A DNA stretch of 64,000 bases, taken from contig CM076194.1 in assembly GCA_038277395.1 (NCBI GenBank), forward strand, positions 184,358,788-184,422,787, given 5' to 3'. Under the pieces are notes generated by a model that ran no database searches, was not told the DNA's origin, and saw only the letters and a list, made by a program, of their open reading frames with translations. The stretch is from Dryocosmus kuriphilus. Its lineage: Eukaryota > Arthropoda > Insecta > Hymenoptera > Cynipidae. Numbering within the stretch: the stretch's first letter is position 1; the number at the start of each line of letters is the position of its first letter. Of the stretch, positions 11,203 to 22,306 are shown one piece after another. The position numbers were made by a program, and so were the translations under genes.

Positions 11203-13213
11203 TTATGCAATGTGAACGTTGGTTAATGGAAATTCCACAATGCTGGTGTCCGGATTTTGTGTTCTTGGTGTTGGTTTTCTTTTTTCGTTGCTGCATTGAG
11301 GTTCGTTCTTCTCCTTTAATAGTGATCTTATATCTCTCTCTGTAATGTCGTGTTGGTTTTCTTTTGTGGAGTTGATTTTATGCTTGTGACACGTGTTTAT
11401 TAATACTTTTCGTGTGCAGTATAATATTATAAATAATATTATTATCATTATTACGATGGATGTTCCAGTAATAGTGTGATTTTTCTGTTTAAAGTGATGT
11501 TGCTGTTCTTCAAATTGCAGTAGTTTTTCTTCGATTTTTGTTTTCTCCCTTTTGTAATTCCTTCCAATTTTTCGCAGGTCGTCGTCTTTGTAGGGTTTGC
11601 TCTTGTATCGTTGAGAATTTTGGAAAATCCGCTATTATTGGAGATATTTTGGTTAAGTTTAGGGAAAAATCTGGTATATATAGGTACACATTCTTCAGTT
11701 TTGCTCAACAATGTGATCCCAGTTAAGGTGGTAGTTTTTGATTTTACTGTGCATCTATTTCCTATTCGTAGTAATCGTGATCCATTTATGTATCCTCTTT
11801 CAGATTTTCCTTTTAGACAAGTGATGGTTATGAGTTGATTTTCATTCTTTGAAAACAACCAAGCTTGAAGTGAAGGTATTTGTGTCCAGAATGTTTCATC
11901 GTGTAATTTAATTCTTATATCGCACCTGGAAAAGATTTCCGCAGAGGGTTTGAGTAACATTTGAGTTTCACATGTTGGATTAGTTGCAGTTGAATATATA
12001 GGTTGGTTTGACTTGCAAATAATATGATTTATGGTTCTTATGCATGAATTATAATATTCGAGACTCGATAAGAAGTAATTTTGATCAGCAACTGATAAGG
12101 CTATATATGGTTCTTTTGGCAATGTATAGACTGCTCCTGTAATATTATCGATTAGTTTTTGATGCACTGGATAGGGATGCATTTTTATATAATTGATATT
12201 TTGTTCTATCCAATAGAGGTATGCCGATGGACAATAATAATCTTCCTGAGTGATAAACTATATCTGCCTTTCCTATTTCGCGCAGGCTTTCAGCTCTGGC
12301 GTATATACTTGGAATAGGAAATTCTTGGGTACTTGCGTCGCTGTGGATCCGTAATAATTTCTTGGAGTTGAATATTGGTAATCAAGGTTGGGTGAATTTT
12401 TCTCTGCCTGGCACTTATTACTATATCAGTAAAATGTGATATTGTGTCCAGCAAGTGATTAAAATTTTCCTCCATATGAACCGTCCACTGTCTCAGATAG
12501 TTTTGGTACAATAGGTCATTTATAGCTTTCTCTTGTATCTCAGAATTTTTGATAGTATTATTTAATAAATTTTTGATTAATTTGATTTCAGCTGTTCTCA
12601 AATTTAATTCGGTATGAATATCTTGAATTTCGGCCTTAACTACATGGGTTTGTTGTCTTAAAATTTTACATAGATTATTTTGTCTATAGTAAATTTCATT
12701 GATAGAATTTGTGTATTCTTCACCGTCTTCTGTAGTCATGAGTCCAACTACAGGTCCTAGAACAGATCCTATGAACCCTAGCATCAGAACTCTGCGTTTT
12801 TGCATAGTCCTGGGTTGTGTGTTAGCTTCAGGTTCGTAGCTCTTGATTTCTGAGAGTATTCGCTGTAGTTTATCATATTTTGTTTTAATTTTGTCGAGCT
12901 TTGTTGTCAAGGTATCCAATTCCACTTCGTGACGGCAGTCCTCCTTTCTTAACTTTTGGAGATAGCTTCTATAATTTTCACGGATGTCATTTTGGATTAC
13001 ATCAAAATGGAGATGTTCACTGAAGTTCCCGATGTCCAAAAATATCACGATCCTCCAATAAGTTTGAGTGAGTCTCATCGGTTCCAATTCTTCATAGAAT
13101 ATTCCTGAATTCATCTCTAGGGGCTGGATTTCGTACTGCGATTGACTTCCTAGGACAGTAGGGAGTAACAGAAATAAAATCCACCTCCATGCTGATGGAC
13201 TGATCTGCTTCAT
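11203..13213 (-). pseudogene. env: Env (baculovirus F-like fusion glycoprotein), broken
   Basis: The minus-strand start is the ATG at 13,213; a hydrophobic signal peptide (WILFLLLPTVLG) follows. A basic cleavage-type site (KRR) near residue 143, about 12,784, is followed by a Gly-rich hydrophobic segment like a fusion peptide, then a heptad-like helical region: the layout of Baculo_F/errantivirus Env. A frameshift near 12,300 separates the N-terminal 309-residue frame from the Cys-rich ectodomain frame (12,182-11,451), and one in-frame TAA at 11,451-11,453 precedes a hydrophobic segment (IIILFIILY) and a polar tail ending at 11,203, which reads as transmembrane anchor plus cytoplasmic tail. 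Env would mediate membrane fusion of particles; this copy is inactive. Confidence 0.8.
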
Positions 13214-13583
13214 CTGCACATAGAAAATTATTTTAGAAAAAGTTTTAAAATTCGTGGTAGCCTTTCAGAAAGAGGAAGAGACGAAGGCAACCTCCAATTC
13301 CTCTTCCTTCTCTCTTTTTTTTTTTTTTTTTTTTTTTCTTTTATTTTCTCTCTTCGTCTTTCTTAAAAGGAAATTTTATTACAATCCATACAAAGATTCA
13401 TGGTTATATGTAGTAATTTCATACAACCTGGATTTATACAAAATTTAGATCATAATAGTCCCGTTATATATATTAACATAAAACTTGGTGGATTTGAAAT
13501 TCTTGTTCTCCTCATTTTTCTTTAATTTTCGATATCCTGCTCTCGAAGGCGTTTATTTTTTTTAATTTTCTTATCACAATATT
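13214..13583. other. Interval with long T-run upstream of env
   Basis: A T-run of about 23 nt at 13,314-13,337 (A-run in the sense of the retrotransposon) lies between the ORF at 13,584 and env. No gene was recognised. In errantiviruses the env mRNA is spliced in this neighbourhood, but no splice site can be assigned here. Confidence 0.35.
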
Positions 13584-13886
13584 TTAGCACATGTCCCTCA
13601 AGTAACAATACTCCCAACAATTCCCCCATTTGTACAGTTTTATGAGTACTTTAGAGTCATTGTCGAGACAGGTAACACACGTGTCCTCTTTGTTGTTATC
13701 AGTATATCTTTCTTCACTAAAGAAATAAACCTCCTCAAGCTCTTGCATGATTTTTCTAGCTGCAGAATGCTCTGCCGCTTTGATTTTCGATTCATTATTG
13801 TTATATTGAATAAATATGTTTCCACGCTTTTCATCCTTCGTTACGCATTTCTTCACCGCGAAGCTCCTGTTATGCGGGGAGCCCAT
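13584..13886 (-). CDS. Unrecognised 100-aa ORF between integrase and env, possible dsRBD half
   Basis: The ORF begins at the ATG at 13,886 and is open for 100 codons. Residues about 25-53 read 'NNNESKIKAAEHSAARKIMQ', resembling the C-terminal helix of double-stranded-RNA-binding domains (S-K-x-x-A-x-x-x-A-A). The C-terminal half is Cys-rich with no family match. It lies in the pol-env interval on the element's coding strand. It could be an accessory protein, a remnant of the integrase tail, or chance. Confidence 0.3.
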   Translation of the reverse strand: MGSPHNRSFAVKKCVTKDEKRGNIFIQYNNNESKIKAAEHSAARKIMQELEEVYFFSEERYTDNNKEDTCVTCLDNDSKVLIKLYKWGNCWEYCYLRDMC

Positions 13887-14088
13887 GACTGTGCAGGGTG
13901 AAAAGCGGCTTAGTCAGGTCGTATTCGGCCGTCAATTCCTCCAAAGGTCCTTTTGCGAATTTTAATTCAGTACTGTTTCTTTTTGGTCGGAGGGTCGAAG
14001 CAACGACCTCTCCTTTAGGGAATCTAGTTGTGATTACTGATTCTTCCCTTCTGTAATTTTAAAATTGTGTTAATAAAATTTGTAAATT

Positions 14089-15289
14089 CTATTCGTAGGC
14101 AATTTTTAACTTGTCTACATGTTTTTGAAAACGTCTTCCGTCAGTGGTTTCTAAGATTGCAATATGTTTGTCTAGTAAGTCTGTGATTGTATAAGGGTCA
14201 TGACTTTTATTATCGAGTTTATTAAATTTTGTCTCTTTTGTTACATAAACTTTGTCTCCTACTTTTCCATGGAAAGTGTTTAATTTCCGGTCGTAGAGGG
14301 TTTTGGATTGTTGCTTCACGTAAATTAGATTCTTCGCTGTTTATATCTTTGGCTTCTGATAGTCGCGTTATTAACTCTTTAAGGTAGGAACCGTAAGTTT
14401 GCAGTTTTTCTTCCGTTGGAAATGAACTGGGAGTGCGCGCAATCTTTCCGAATATTAATTCAAAAGGGCTGAATTTTGTCGCTTCGTGTATTGACGTATT
14501 GTAGGAAAACATTGAAAATGGTAACAATTTATCCCAATCATCATAGTAATCGACATAAGATCTGATATAATCAATTAACACAGCATGGCTTCTTTCCAAG
14601 GAGCCATTTGACTAAGGTCGATAACCTGATGTCGTAATTTGTTTGATTCCAAATATTTTGGACAGATTCGCGAGAAGGTTTCCTATGAAGGCGCTTCCTT
14701 GGTCGGTCAATATGGCTTTTGGAGCGCCATATAGTGAAATTAAATTTTTGGCTATAGCGTGTGCGATAGTAATAGCTGTAATGTCAGGTATTGCAACTGC
14801 TATACAATACTTAGTTAGATTGTCTTGCCTAGTGAGGATATGTCGATTTCCATCAGGAGTGATGGGAAGAGGTCCTACTGTATCGAGGGATACCTTGTCG
14901 AACGCATCTAACGGTGTATCTGTGATGATCATGGGTTCGTGGGTCTTTGCCCGTATTATTTTTTGTTCTTGACATGTTTTACATTTTCTTACGAATTCAG
15001 TAACTTGTTCTTTTATTCCTGGCCACATGTATCGTTCACGTATTCTTCCGTATGTTTTGTTGCATTCCTTATGACCTCCTACCTTACTTTGATGATTTTC
15101 GATTATGATCTCTTCCCTATATTTTTCAGGGGGTACACACACATTTCCATAGCACGTCGTTATCTCAATGATACTATTTTTAAAGACTTCTCTCAATATG
15201 TTCAGAAATCTGCCTTCAGGCATTGATTCAGTCAAGTCTCCTTGTTTTGAGATTCTGAAACTTTTAACATTTTCTCTTAATAGAGCCAC
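14089..15289 (-). pseudogene. Ty3/gypsy integrase, broken
   Basis: The HHCC zinc-binding region is visible ('VGGHKECNKTYGRIRERYMW', then 'CKTCQEQK'), followed by the rve core with catalytic Asp in 'SLDTVGPLP' and Asp in 'LTDQGSAF'. One in-frame TAG at 14,609-14,611 interrupts the core before the 'LERSH' Glu motif, which begins the next open segment (14,599 down). A further frame change near 14,300 leads to the C-terminal segment ('DKVYVTKETKFNKLDNKSH', 'KHVDKLKIAYE'). Integrase inserts the cDNA into the host genome; this copy is interrupted at least twice. Confidence 0.85.
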
Positions 15290-15312
15290 TTTCAGATTGT
15301 GTAGTTCAATTC

Positions 15313-15891
15313 TTAAATTTTCCTTTCGTAGTTCGTCAAAGTGATGATTTGTTTTATAATGACTGTATAGATTTTATCATTCCCTCGAGGAGTCACCAGG
15401 ACTTGGCCTAGTTTAGGACGTTGTCCTTTTATTTCTCTTGGGTCAATTGCCTTTATGTCTATCAATAGTCGCCCTATAGGGGTGGTGAATTCACTATCTT
15501 CTGAAAGAAAATGAACATAATTTCCCCTTAGGTAGGTTAGGTTATTTCTGAAACTCTGTATTTTAGATTTCTTTTCGGCCTGCAAGAACTGCGTAATTTC
15601 TTCAGGCGCTAGTTCTGGGACGACAGTGATGTGTGTATGCGTATGGTCGGCCCGTGGTCTTACTACTTCTGAAACGAGAGTAGAATCTCGGTCCAGTCAA
15701 TCCGTTTTCACTTGACTCGGTTCCTGATTATCGTTAAATTTCATGGTTATTAGGTCTTTCCCTTGATCATTTTCTTTGATCATTTGTTGAAAAGGAGTTG
15801 ATAACCCTTGTGGTAATCCGTGATCCGATTGACGTATTGAAGATGGAACATCGGGTGTAGAGGGAGTGTGTGGATGATCAGCGAAAATCAC
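15313..15891 (-). pseudogene. Pol linker between RNase H and integrase
   Basis: Two frames on the coding strand of the retrotransposon (15,891-15,697 and 15,585-15,313) bridge the RNase H linker and integrase. The second contains a compact segment ('GRLLIDIKAIDPREIKGQRP', 'VLVTPRGNDKIYTVIIK') of unknown function that looks folded rather than low-complexity. I infer that it is part of the polyprotein; no catalytic motif is visible. Confidence 0.55.
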
Positions 15892-16014
15892 ACTTTTTCG
15901 AGTCCTTGTTTTCGGATAAATCTCCTTAGGAGGAGAAAACTCGTCCTGTGAACAGGATTCTGAGCTGTGACTTCCTTACTTGGCTATTAATTCTTTTGAT
16001 TGAGACATTCTCAA

Positions 16015-17223
16015 TTATTTTTCTGCTTTGTGTATCTTTGAATCTATCCTATTGACGAATTCTGTTTCGCTGTCAGGCTCTAGTTCTTCTATTGCGTGAA
16101 GGACCTCTGGATCCTCTTCTCCTTCTGATATTGCCGTGACTTCACGAGATCTATTTCTCCCTTCCGATATTGCTTCCTCCACCCAATCTTTATGAGCTAC
16201 CAATGATTCATTAAAACGAGAAAAAGAATTCGATAATTCTCTTCTGGTTATTCTTGAACGGTTTGTCTCCTTGTCTTCTTCGTGTAATGTACTTTCTTCA
16301 CTATCACTTTGAGGAGGGCTTATGATTACGACGTTTCCGTTTTCTTCTTGGTCTATTTGTTCTTCTTGAATTTTTTCTTCCTGAAATAATTCCTGAAAAT
16401 TTCCAGTAGCTGTTGCTGGTGCGCTTATTGATGTATAAACTGGAGGGAATTCTGCTAAGGGTACTTCCAAACTGGGTAAGGAGCTTCTACTTTTCTGGAA
16501 TATGGGAGGCACAGGCTTATCTGTCTCAGTCGAACTATTTTCGGAATCTGAGCTGGTCTCTTGATAGTTGGACCGCGTTTTCTTTTCTTCCATTCTCCGA
16601 CGGAGTAGTCGTTTACTTATAGTGCTTTGATTCAAGGTGCTGGTTGACTCACTAGATGAAGACTGTGTTTGACTTTCCACTTGAAACTTGGGAATTCTCG
16701 ATTTTAATATTCCTGAAGTGGATGGTTTAGAAGCGGGGTCTTTAGCTAGTATCTTTTCCGTTGCAATTATTGTGGGTTTATTTATTTTCTGATTGATCTT
16801 AGTTGGCACCTTTTCTTTAACTTGTTGAGTATGCATTGGAAGCAATCTAGGTGAGTCCTCATTTTTCTTGATTATACATTCGTCTGAGGAATTTTCCACT
16901 ATAGGATTCCGGGAAAGTGCATCGGCATTGGTGTTCAATTTCCCAGGCTTGTACTTAAAAGTATACTCATAGTCTCTTAATTTTAATCGCCATCGAATCA
17001 ATCTTTGATCAGGATCCTTCACGGTATCTATCCACCTTAAAAGTTCATGGTCGCTAACCAGTGTGAATGCTCTTCCATAGATGTGTGGACGATACTGGTG
17101 TACTTCATATAGAACGGCTAAACACTCCTTTTCTGTAGTGGAATAGTTGCACTCTGCATTGTTCAAGACGTGGGAAAAATATGAAGTTTGAAAATCTATC
17201 CCATCCTTTTCTTGGCTCAGCAT
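16015..17223 (-). pseudogene. Ty3/gypsy RNase H with long Ser/Glu-rich extension
   Basis: A 402-residue open frame starts inside RNase H: 'STTEKECLAVLYEVHQYRPH' (catalytic Glu), 'VSDHELLRW' (catalytic Asp), and 'LNTNADALSR' (C-terminal Asp motif). The N-terminal part with the first catalytic Asp is missing because the sequence jumps from the RT palm directly into mid-RNase H near 17,220. About 290 residues of Ser/Glu/Thr-rich, probably disordered linker follow, unusually long for the family. RNase H removes the RNA strand during reverse transcription. Confidence 0.85.
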
Positions 17224-18483
17224 TTGTCGGGTTGTAATAAAAGGTTAGCTTCTCTTAGTCTGTTGAGGAGGCGTCTTACTTTTTTCTCATGATCTTCAAG
17301 GGTTTCGGCGTAAATCACTATATCGTCCAGATAAATGAACAGCTCTTCACCTTGTAATCCCAAAAGCACTTGGTCCATTAATCGTTGGAATGTTGCAGGG
17401 GATGATTTCAACCCCATGGGCATTCTGATGTACTCGCAGTGTCCATTTAAGAAAGAGAAGGCAGTGGATACGCATCGCCAATTGTTTTTTCATTCAAAAG
17501 TCGATAGTTTATCACTCCTATATTTCCTTTTTTCGGTATGATGCAACTTCTTTGGAATTATTAACATGGGAGAGTTGTAATTCAGTAAGCATTTTGTCTA
17601 ACACAAGTTTTCCTTCCTCCTGTTGTGAAGGAGAAAATCGATAAGGACGAACATGAATAGGAATATCATCCTTTACATGTATCCTATGATGGACTAAGTG
17701 CGTAGGATGTAATGGTTCCCCTTGAAGATAGAAGACATCCGGATATTCTTCTACTATCTTGGGTACATGTTCCTTTTCTTCTTCATTAAGATGTCCTAAT
17801 TGTAGTTTGTCTACGATAGCTTCTAGCCTATTTTCGGGCGGTGTGTGATTTTCATGAGTTGATTCTGCTTCCTTGTCTCCTGGTAGCTTATGATATTCAA
17901 AAGAGATGAGTTGCTGCGGGTCTATTTCCACTTCAAGGTCTTCTTCGGTGGTGTTAATCGCATAGACATGGCTAACTCCATTGGAATTCGAGACCACAGC
18001 TTCTCCTATTAATAGTACTTCCCTAGTATTTATCAAGGGTAGGTACCGTTCCTTCATACCTTTATTTATAATGTGCACCGGAATTGCTTGTTGAGTTCTA
18101 TCTTTGATTTTAACTGTCACTTTTTCTGTTTCTTTATAATCCTCTATAAGCTCTTGTGCGTTCCTTGATTCCATGTCGATAAAAAAGATAGGCTTTGTTG
18201 GTCTAGAGTGGATGACTTTTGTATTATGCCAAAAAGAAATCTCAACCCTTTCTTGGCGAAGATATTCGCGGCCTAAGATTCCATCCACGTGTATGGGAAA
18301 GTCCGATGATACTACGTGAAATGTAGCCACAGAATCTTCAATGACTATTTTCACCGTACCTATAGTGGATATTCTCACGTGAGTTATCCCCGTTATTTCT
18401 ACGGATTCCTCTTCATTGACCATTAGGTCCTCTTCTAAGGAATCTAATTTTATTATGTTGACATCGGCTCCTGTATCCATCAA
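17217..18483 (-). pseudogene. Ty3/gypsy protease and reverse transcriptase, internally deleted
   Basis: The frame opens with the protease motif 'LMDTGADVNII' near 18,480 and the second protease motif 'GILGREYL'. RT begins with 'HHRIHVKDDIPIHVRPYRFS'. A frame change follows near 17,545, then RT motifs up to 'YPLP' near 17,470, then directly 'RMPMGLKSSPATFQRLMD' and 'FIYLDDIVIYA'. The roughly 40 residues that carry the first catalytic Asp of the palm are absent between these, so the polymerase is dead. The thumb and connection are also missing at 17,220. Confidence 0.85.
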
Positions 18484-18527
18484 GAATGAGGTTTTTGGTT
18501 TTGAAAAATCAGGGGATGAGAATTCTA

Positions 18528-19632
18528 CTACTGGGGATTCTCGACAGAGCTTGGTATGGTAGATTTGTCGCGCTTTTTCAAAATTTTTACGCTCGTTTGA
18601 CGCCCTGAATTCTCTGTACCCGTCGTTGCGTCGGCTCGGCGAGTAGGATTGTAGTTTAATTTTTCTCTATGTTGAGGAGCAGGTGATTGAGATCGTGGTG
18701 GAGTGCTGACTCCTCCTCGAGAATTATTCTGATAGGAATAGTCTGAATTTCTCGCACGTTCATTTGAATGATTTTGGTATTGATTGTAGGGCGTATAGGG
18801 TTGTTGATAGGGAGGATCGTAATTATTCGGATGATTAGAGGATCCTGGGGAGTATGGACGTTTTACTACTCTGGTGATATGTTGTTTCGAATCCGGAGCT
18901 TTATATGAGTCTGGGGAGGTCGCAAAACGAACATGCGGACTGGGGCTACGATCTCGTAATCCCGAATCATACGGTTGTTGATATCGCGATTCGCGGTAAA
19001 AGCTGCTCGGTGTTTGAGTGTTCAATTGTTGTCTTGATTCATATTCCAGAGCCACTTTTAGTGCTGCTTCCAATTCTTTTGGATTACGTGCCTCTACCAG
19101 GCCTGATATGCTATCCGGCAACCCGCGCTTAAATGCTTCGAGAGCACAGTCATTTAATGGGGCTAACAATTGACCCACATTTTCATATTTGTCTTCGAGA
19201 GCTGCTTGAGCTCCTGATCTCAATAATACTACTGGATCAAAGAATTCACTGACATTTTCATCTCGGTGCATTCTGATGGTATAGATTTTATGTATATACC
19301 AAGAATACGATTTTCGCGGAGCAAAGCGCTGCTTTAAATGTTTGATCAATTCATCGATACTATTAAACGTTTTTCCATGGGTACTGTCCCTAGCAGCACC
19401 CTTTAGCCTAGCTAAAACCGCTTTTTATATATTGTTTTTCGCAATCGGGTGGTACACTTGATTCTCCATTCACTATATCCTGAATAAAATCCCTAACGGG
19501 CATGCTTTTTCCGTCATATGTGGGAATGTTCATCACTCCTTGTTGTAGTGCGAAACATTCCGCCATAGACGTGATCATAGCGTCACTGAGGGTACGAGAA
19601 ACATCGCCTCCGAAAGTTGTTTCATTAGGCAT
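18528..19632 (-). pseudogene. gag: Ty3/gypsy Gag, frameshifted, no zinc knuckle
   Basis: Start at ATG 19,632 ('MPNETTFGGDVSRTLSDAM'). A stop/one-base frame change near 19,408-19,430 separates the N-terminal 74 residues from the main capsid-like frame (19,349-18,528: 'LKQRFAPRKSYSWYIHKIYT', 'NVSEFFDPVVLLRSGAQAAL', 'CALEAFKRGLPDSISGLVEA'). The last about 120 residues are Pro/Ser/Tyr/Asn/Arg-rich, with no CCHC box, as in errantivirus Gag. It should form the particle shell. Confidence 0.8.
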
Positions 19633-20770
19633 TTTTGATGGAAATCTGTTTTACTCATAATTAAAATGAACTTTTGTACTTAAAACTCGGATATGAGCAA
19701 TTTTAAACTTTTTGATATTTAATTTTATAAAATGATTCTATTTGTTATGTGAGCCAAAGATTGAGTTCTATTCGTGTTAAAAGTGGAACGCCGCTTTACT
19801 AGCGTGAGTCGCGTTTCACTGGTAACACGCAGTGACCTTGTCAAGAATGATACCTACAGGCTACTTGTTTAGTTGCGCTGCAGATAGACGCTTGATTCTG
19901 GATTTAGAACTGTTGAATCTTTGAATTAAACTTGTTTTATACTTCTAATTTTAATAGTTTGTATGAAAGACTTTCGTGTTGTAATAAATTTTTCATTAGA
20001 ACACTTATTTCGGTAACAGGTTTTAGAATATGTTGATGTGAAATAAACGTAAGTGATTTGAATAAAGAGAAACGTTACGAGAGTGCATCAAACCCGACTT
20101 TCAGTAGATCATGCCGCAATTGTTTAGACACCGTGCGTTCTTCATACGAGAGTGCGGTGAACCTGAAGTGGTATAAGCGAATATGGTCAGCCTCAAGTTC
20201 GTTCACTCGTGCGGTGGCTTGAGTAGAGCGCGTAAGTCTTTCAGTGATGTAACTTAACAGAGTCAGACACGATGCGTGTGCCTGCACGGAACTTAGTCTT
20301 TTCGATGCACTGTCTGCAGAGAAATTATGCTGCCTTTGACGCGAGATATGAGGCTAACGCGCGGTGATTTAAATGCTTCAGTTTCTTTACGACGACTCGA
20401 CGATATTATTTTCGGTTTGCGTCGGATTATGCTGACATTTTTTTTTCGTAGTTTTAAATCCTTCACTTGTACAATCTTGCTACAAAGAGTACATACAAGG
20501 TTAAATCAGGATAAATCGTAGGTTTATTAACGATGGTAGAGCTTGCTTGCGAGCACGCTAAGTATGCCAACGCCTAAAAGCACCTCGAACTTTGCTTTAC
20601 CCCGAAGGTGGCCGTGCAACGAACCCAAAGAAGACTAATACTCTCAAGTGCTTGTACAGATTTTCTATCTTAATTCTACACTGAATTTAAATTTTGTTTT
20701 CAACACTGAATTTAGGTTTTCGAAATTTAATTTTTGATGTAAATTTAAAATTTACAAGCACAAAAATGAC
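19633..20770 (-). other. 5' untranslated leader of the Ty3/gypsy element
   Basis: About 1.1 kb lies between the primer-binding site and the gag start. No long frame is present on the coding strand. The length is generous for a leader and would contain packaging and translation signals, none of which can be assigned by eye. Confidence 0.5.
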
Positions 20771-20789
20771 AATCCCACCGCTGCCACCA
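20771..20789 (-). promoter_or_regulatory. Primer-binding site, tRNA-Leu type
   Basis: The plus strand reads AATCCCACCGCTGCCACCA, the exact 3' end expected of a tRNA-Leu with the AAG-type acceptor (ending CCA), so the minus-strand transcript is complementary to it over 19 nt. It is separated from the LTR boundary (TGTTACG at 20,798) by 8 nt. This fixes the direction of the element (minus) and the inner edge of its 5' LTR. Confidence 0.8.
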
Positions 20790-22306
20790 AAATCAGCTGT
20801 TACGTCCCGAGTTAAGGCAAGGGAAGTATAGAAATGGAAAAGTAGAAGAGGCTATCATCGCTGATTATTGTCAGGATGGTAAGGCCTGACCAATTATTTG
20901 TGTGGGATCGTTGTCACTTGTCAACCCTATGCGGATCGAGTAATTATAAATGAAAGTAGTACACAGTTATGTAGAGTAAAATGCGCTTATTACAATTAAG
21001 TAGAAAGAGAATAAAGATGAGGACAGATATATAGTTGTTACTTAAAATTTACCTTTTTGTTCAAAAGGGCGAGAGAGAGTTGTTTCGTCGCTTTTGTCCC
21101 TATTCCGAGCTGACAACGACGAAGGCAGTTCACAGGTGTAGTTTATTCATCGCTTGTATCCCTATCTCGAACTTGGCAACAGCGAGACCAATTCACAGGG
21201 GTAGTTTGGCTAGAGTGATAGGGAAGAGAACCGTATTCGAAGTATCTCTTCCTTTCACCGATCGAGCGATACACGAACGTACTTCCACAGATCGAATCCA
21301 CTCGTGAGTTCCTTTCCGGATGTATACACTTTGGTTTTAACCCGAAGTAGACTCTACTTTGATTCTTAGCCGAAATCAAAAGGACTTTGTTCACTGACAG
21401 AAAATTAGTTGTAACTTGAAGTTATTTAACCGATCACAGAGGACTGCTTTTACAAGGTAACCACTTGTTATTTGAGGTTATTTAACTGATCACAGAGGGC
21501 TACATTCACAAGAAGAAATACTTAATAGTTGACTACTTTCTCTTGCTACCTGAGGTTGTTTAACTGATCACAGAGGACTACTTTTACAAAGTGACTACTA
21601 GTTACTTGACGTTATTTAACTGATCACGGAGGACGACGTGTACAATGTAACTGCTCGGAACGTAAAGACGTCCATTTCTCCTTGAACAGGGGTTTTATAG
21701 AAAATCCATCCCCATATTGAAGGGGGGTCTTTACAAATCTGCATAATGGCACGCGCGCTCGCTAATCTGCATAATGGTACGTCTGCTCGCAAATCTGCAT
21801 AATGGCACGTACGTTTGCAAATCTGCATAATGGCGCGTACGCTTTGCTTATTACCCTTCCATATCTATTAGGACATTGGAAGGCATTGTCCTCTGGTATC
21901 AAAACAGGGTTGATACAATTCTATTCCTAGTGCAATTCGATATCTTTAGTGAATGTAGTCCTTCTGATGAGGTCAGACTGATTTGAGTTGATTATTGATT
22001 GATTACCGATTATATATTGATTGATTCTATATTGATTATTGATTGGTCTACGGTTGATTCGATCTTCGAAGCCCTTCTCTATTACCCTTTCGAATCTTAA
22101 ACTTACACATTAATTATCGATACTTAGTTGTACATTGATGATATTAATAGGTCGTTGAGTTTCTTATTAATTAATGCCTTATTGTGGTTAAATTGGTAAT
22201 CTATAGCGTTAGAAAATGCAATGATACCAGTTAATTGTGTCTTGGTACTAGGATAACTTTATCATTACCGACTTACCAGCATTACCTATGATTTCTCTGC
22301 GTATGG

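Noticed and set aside
10989..11345. Plus-strand open frame of 118 codons
   Set aside because: It is antisense to the env tail of the retrotransposon and has no recognisable domain.
21735..21842. Four regularly spaced about 28-bp repeats that superficially resemble a CRISPR array
   Set aside because: The units are contiguous, lie within a eukaryotic LTR, occur with a different consensus in the solo LTR, and have no unique spacers.
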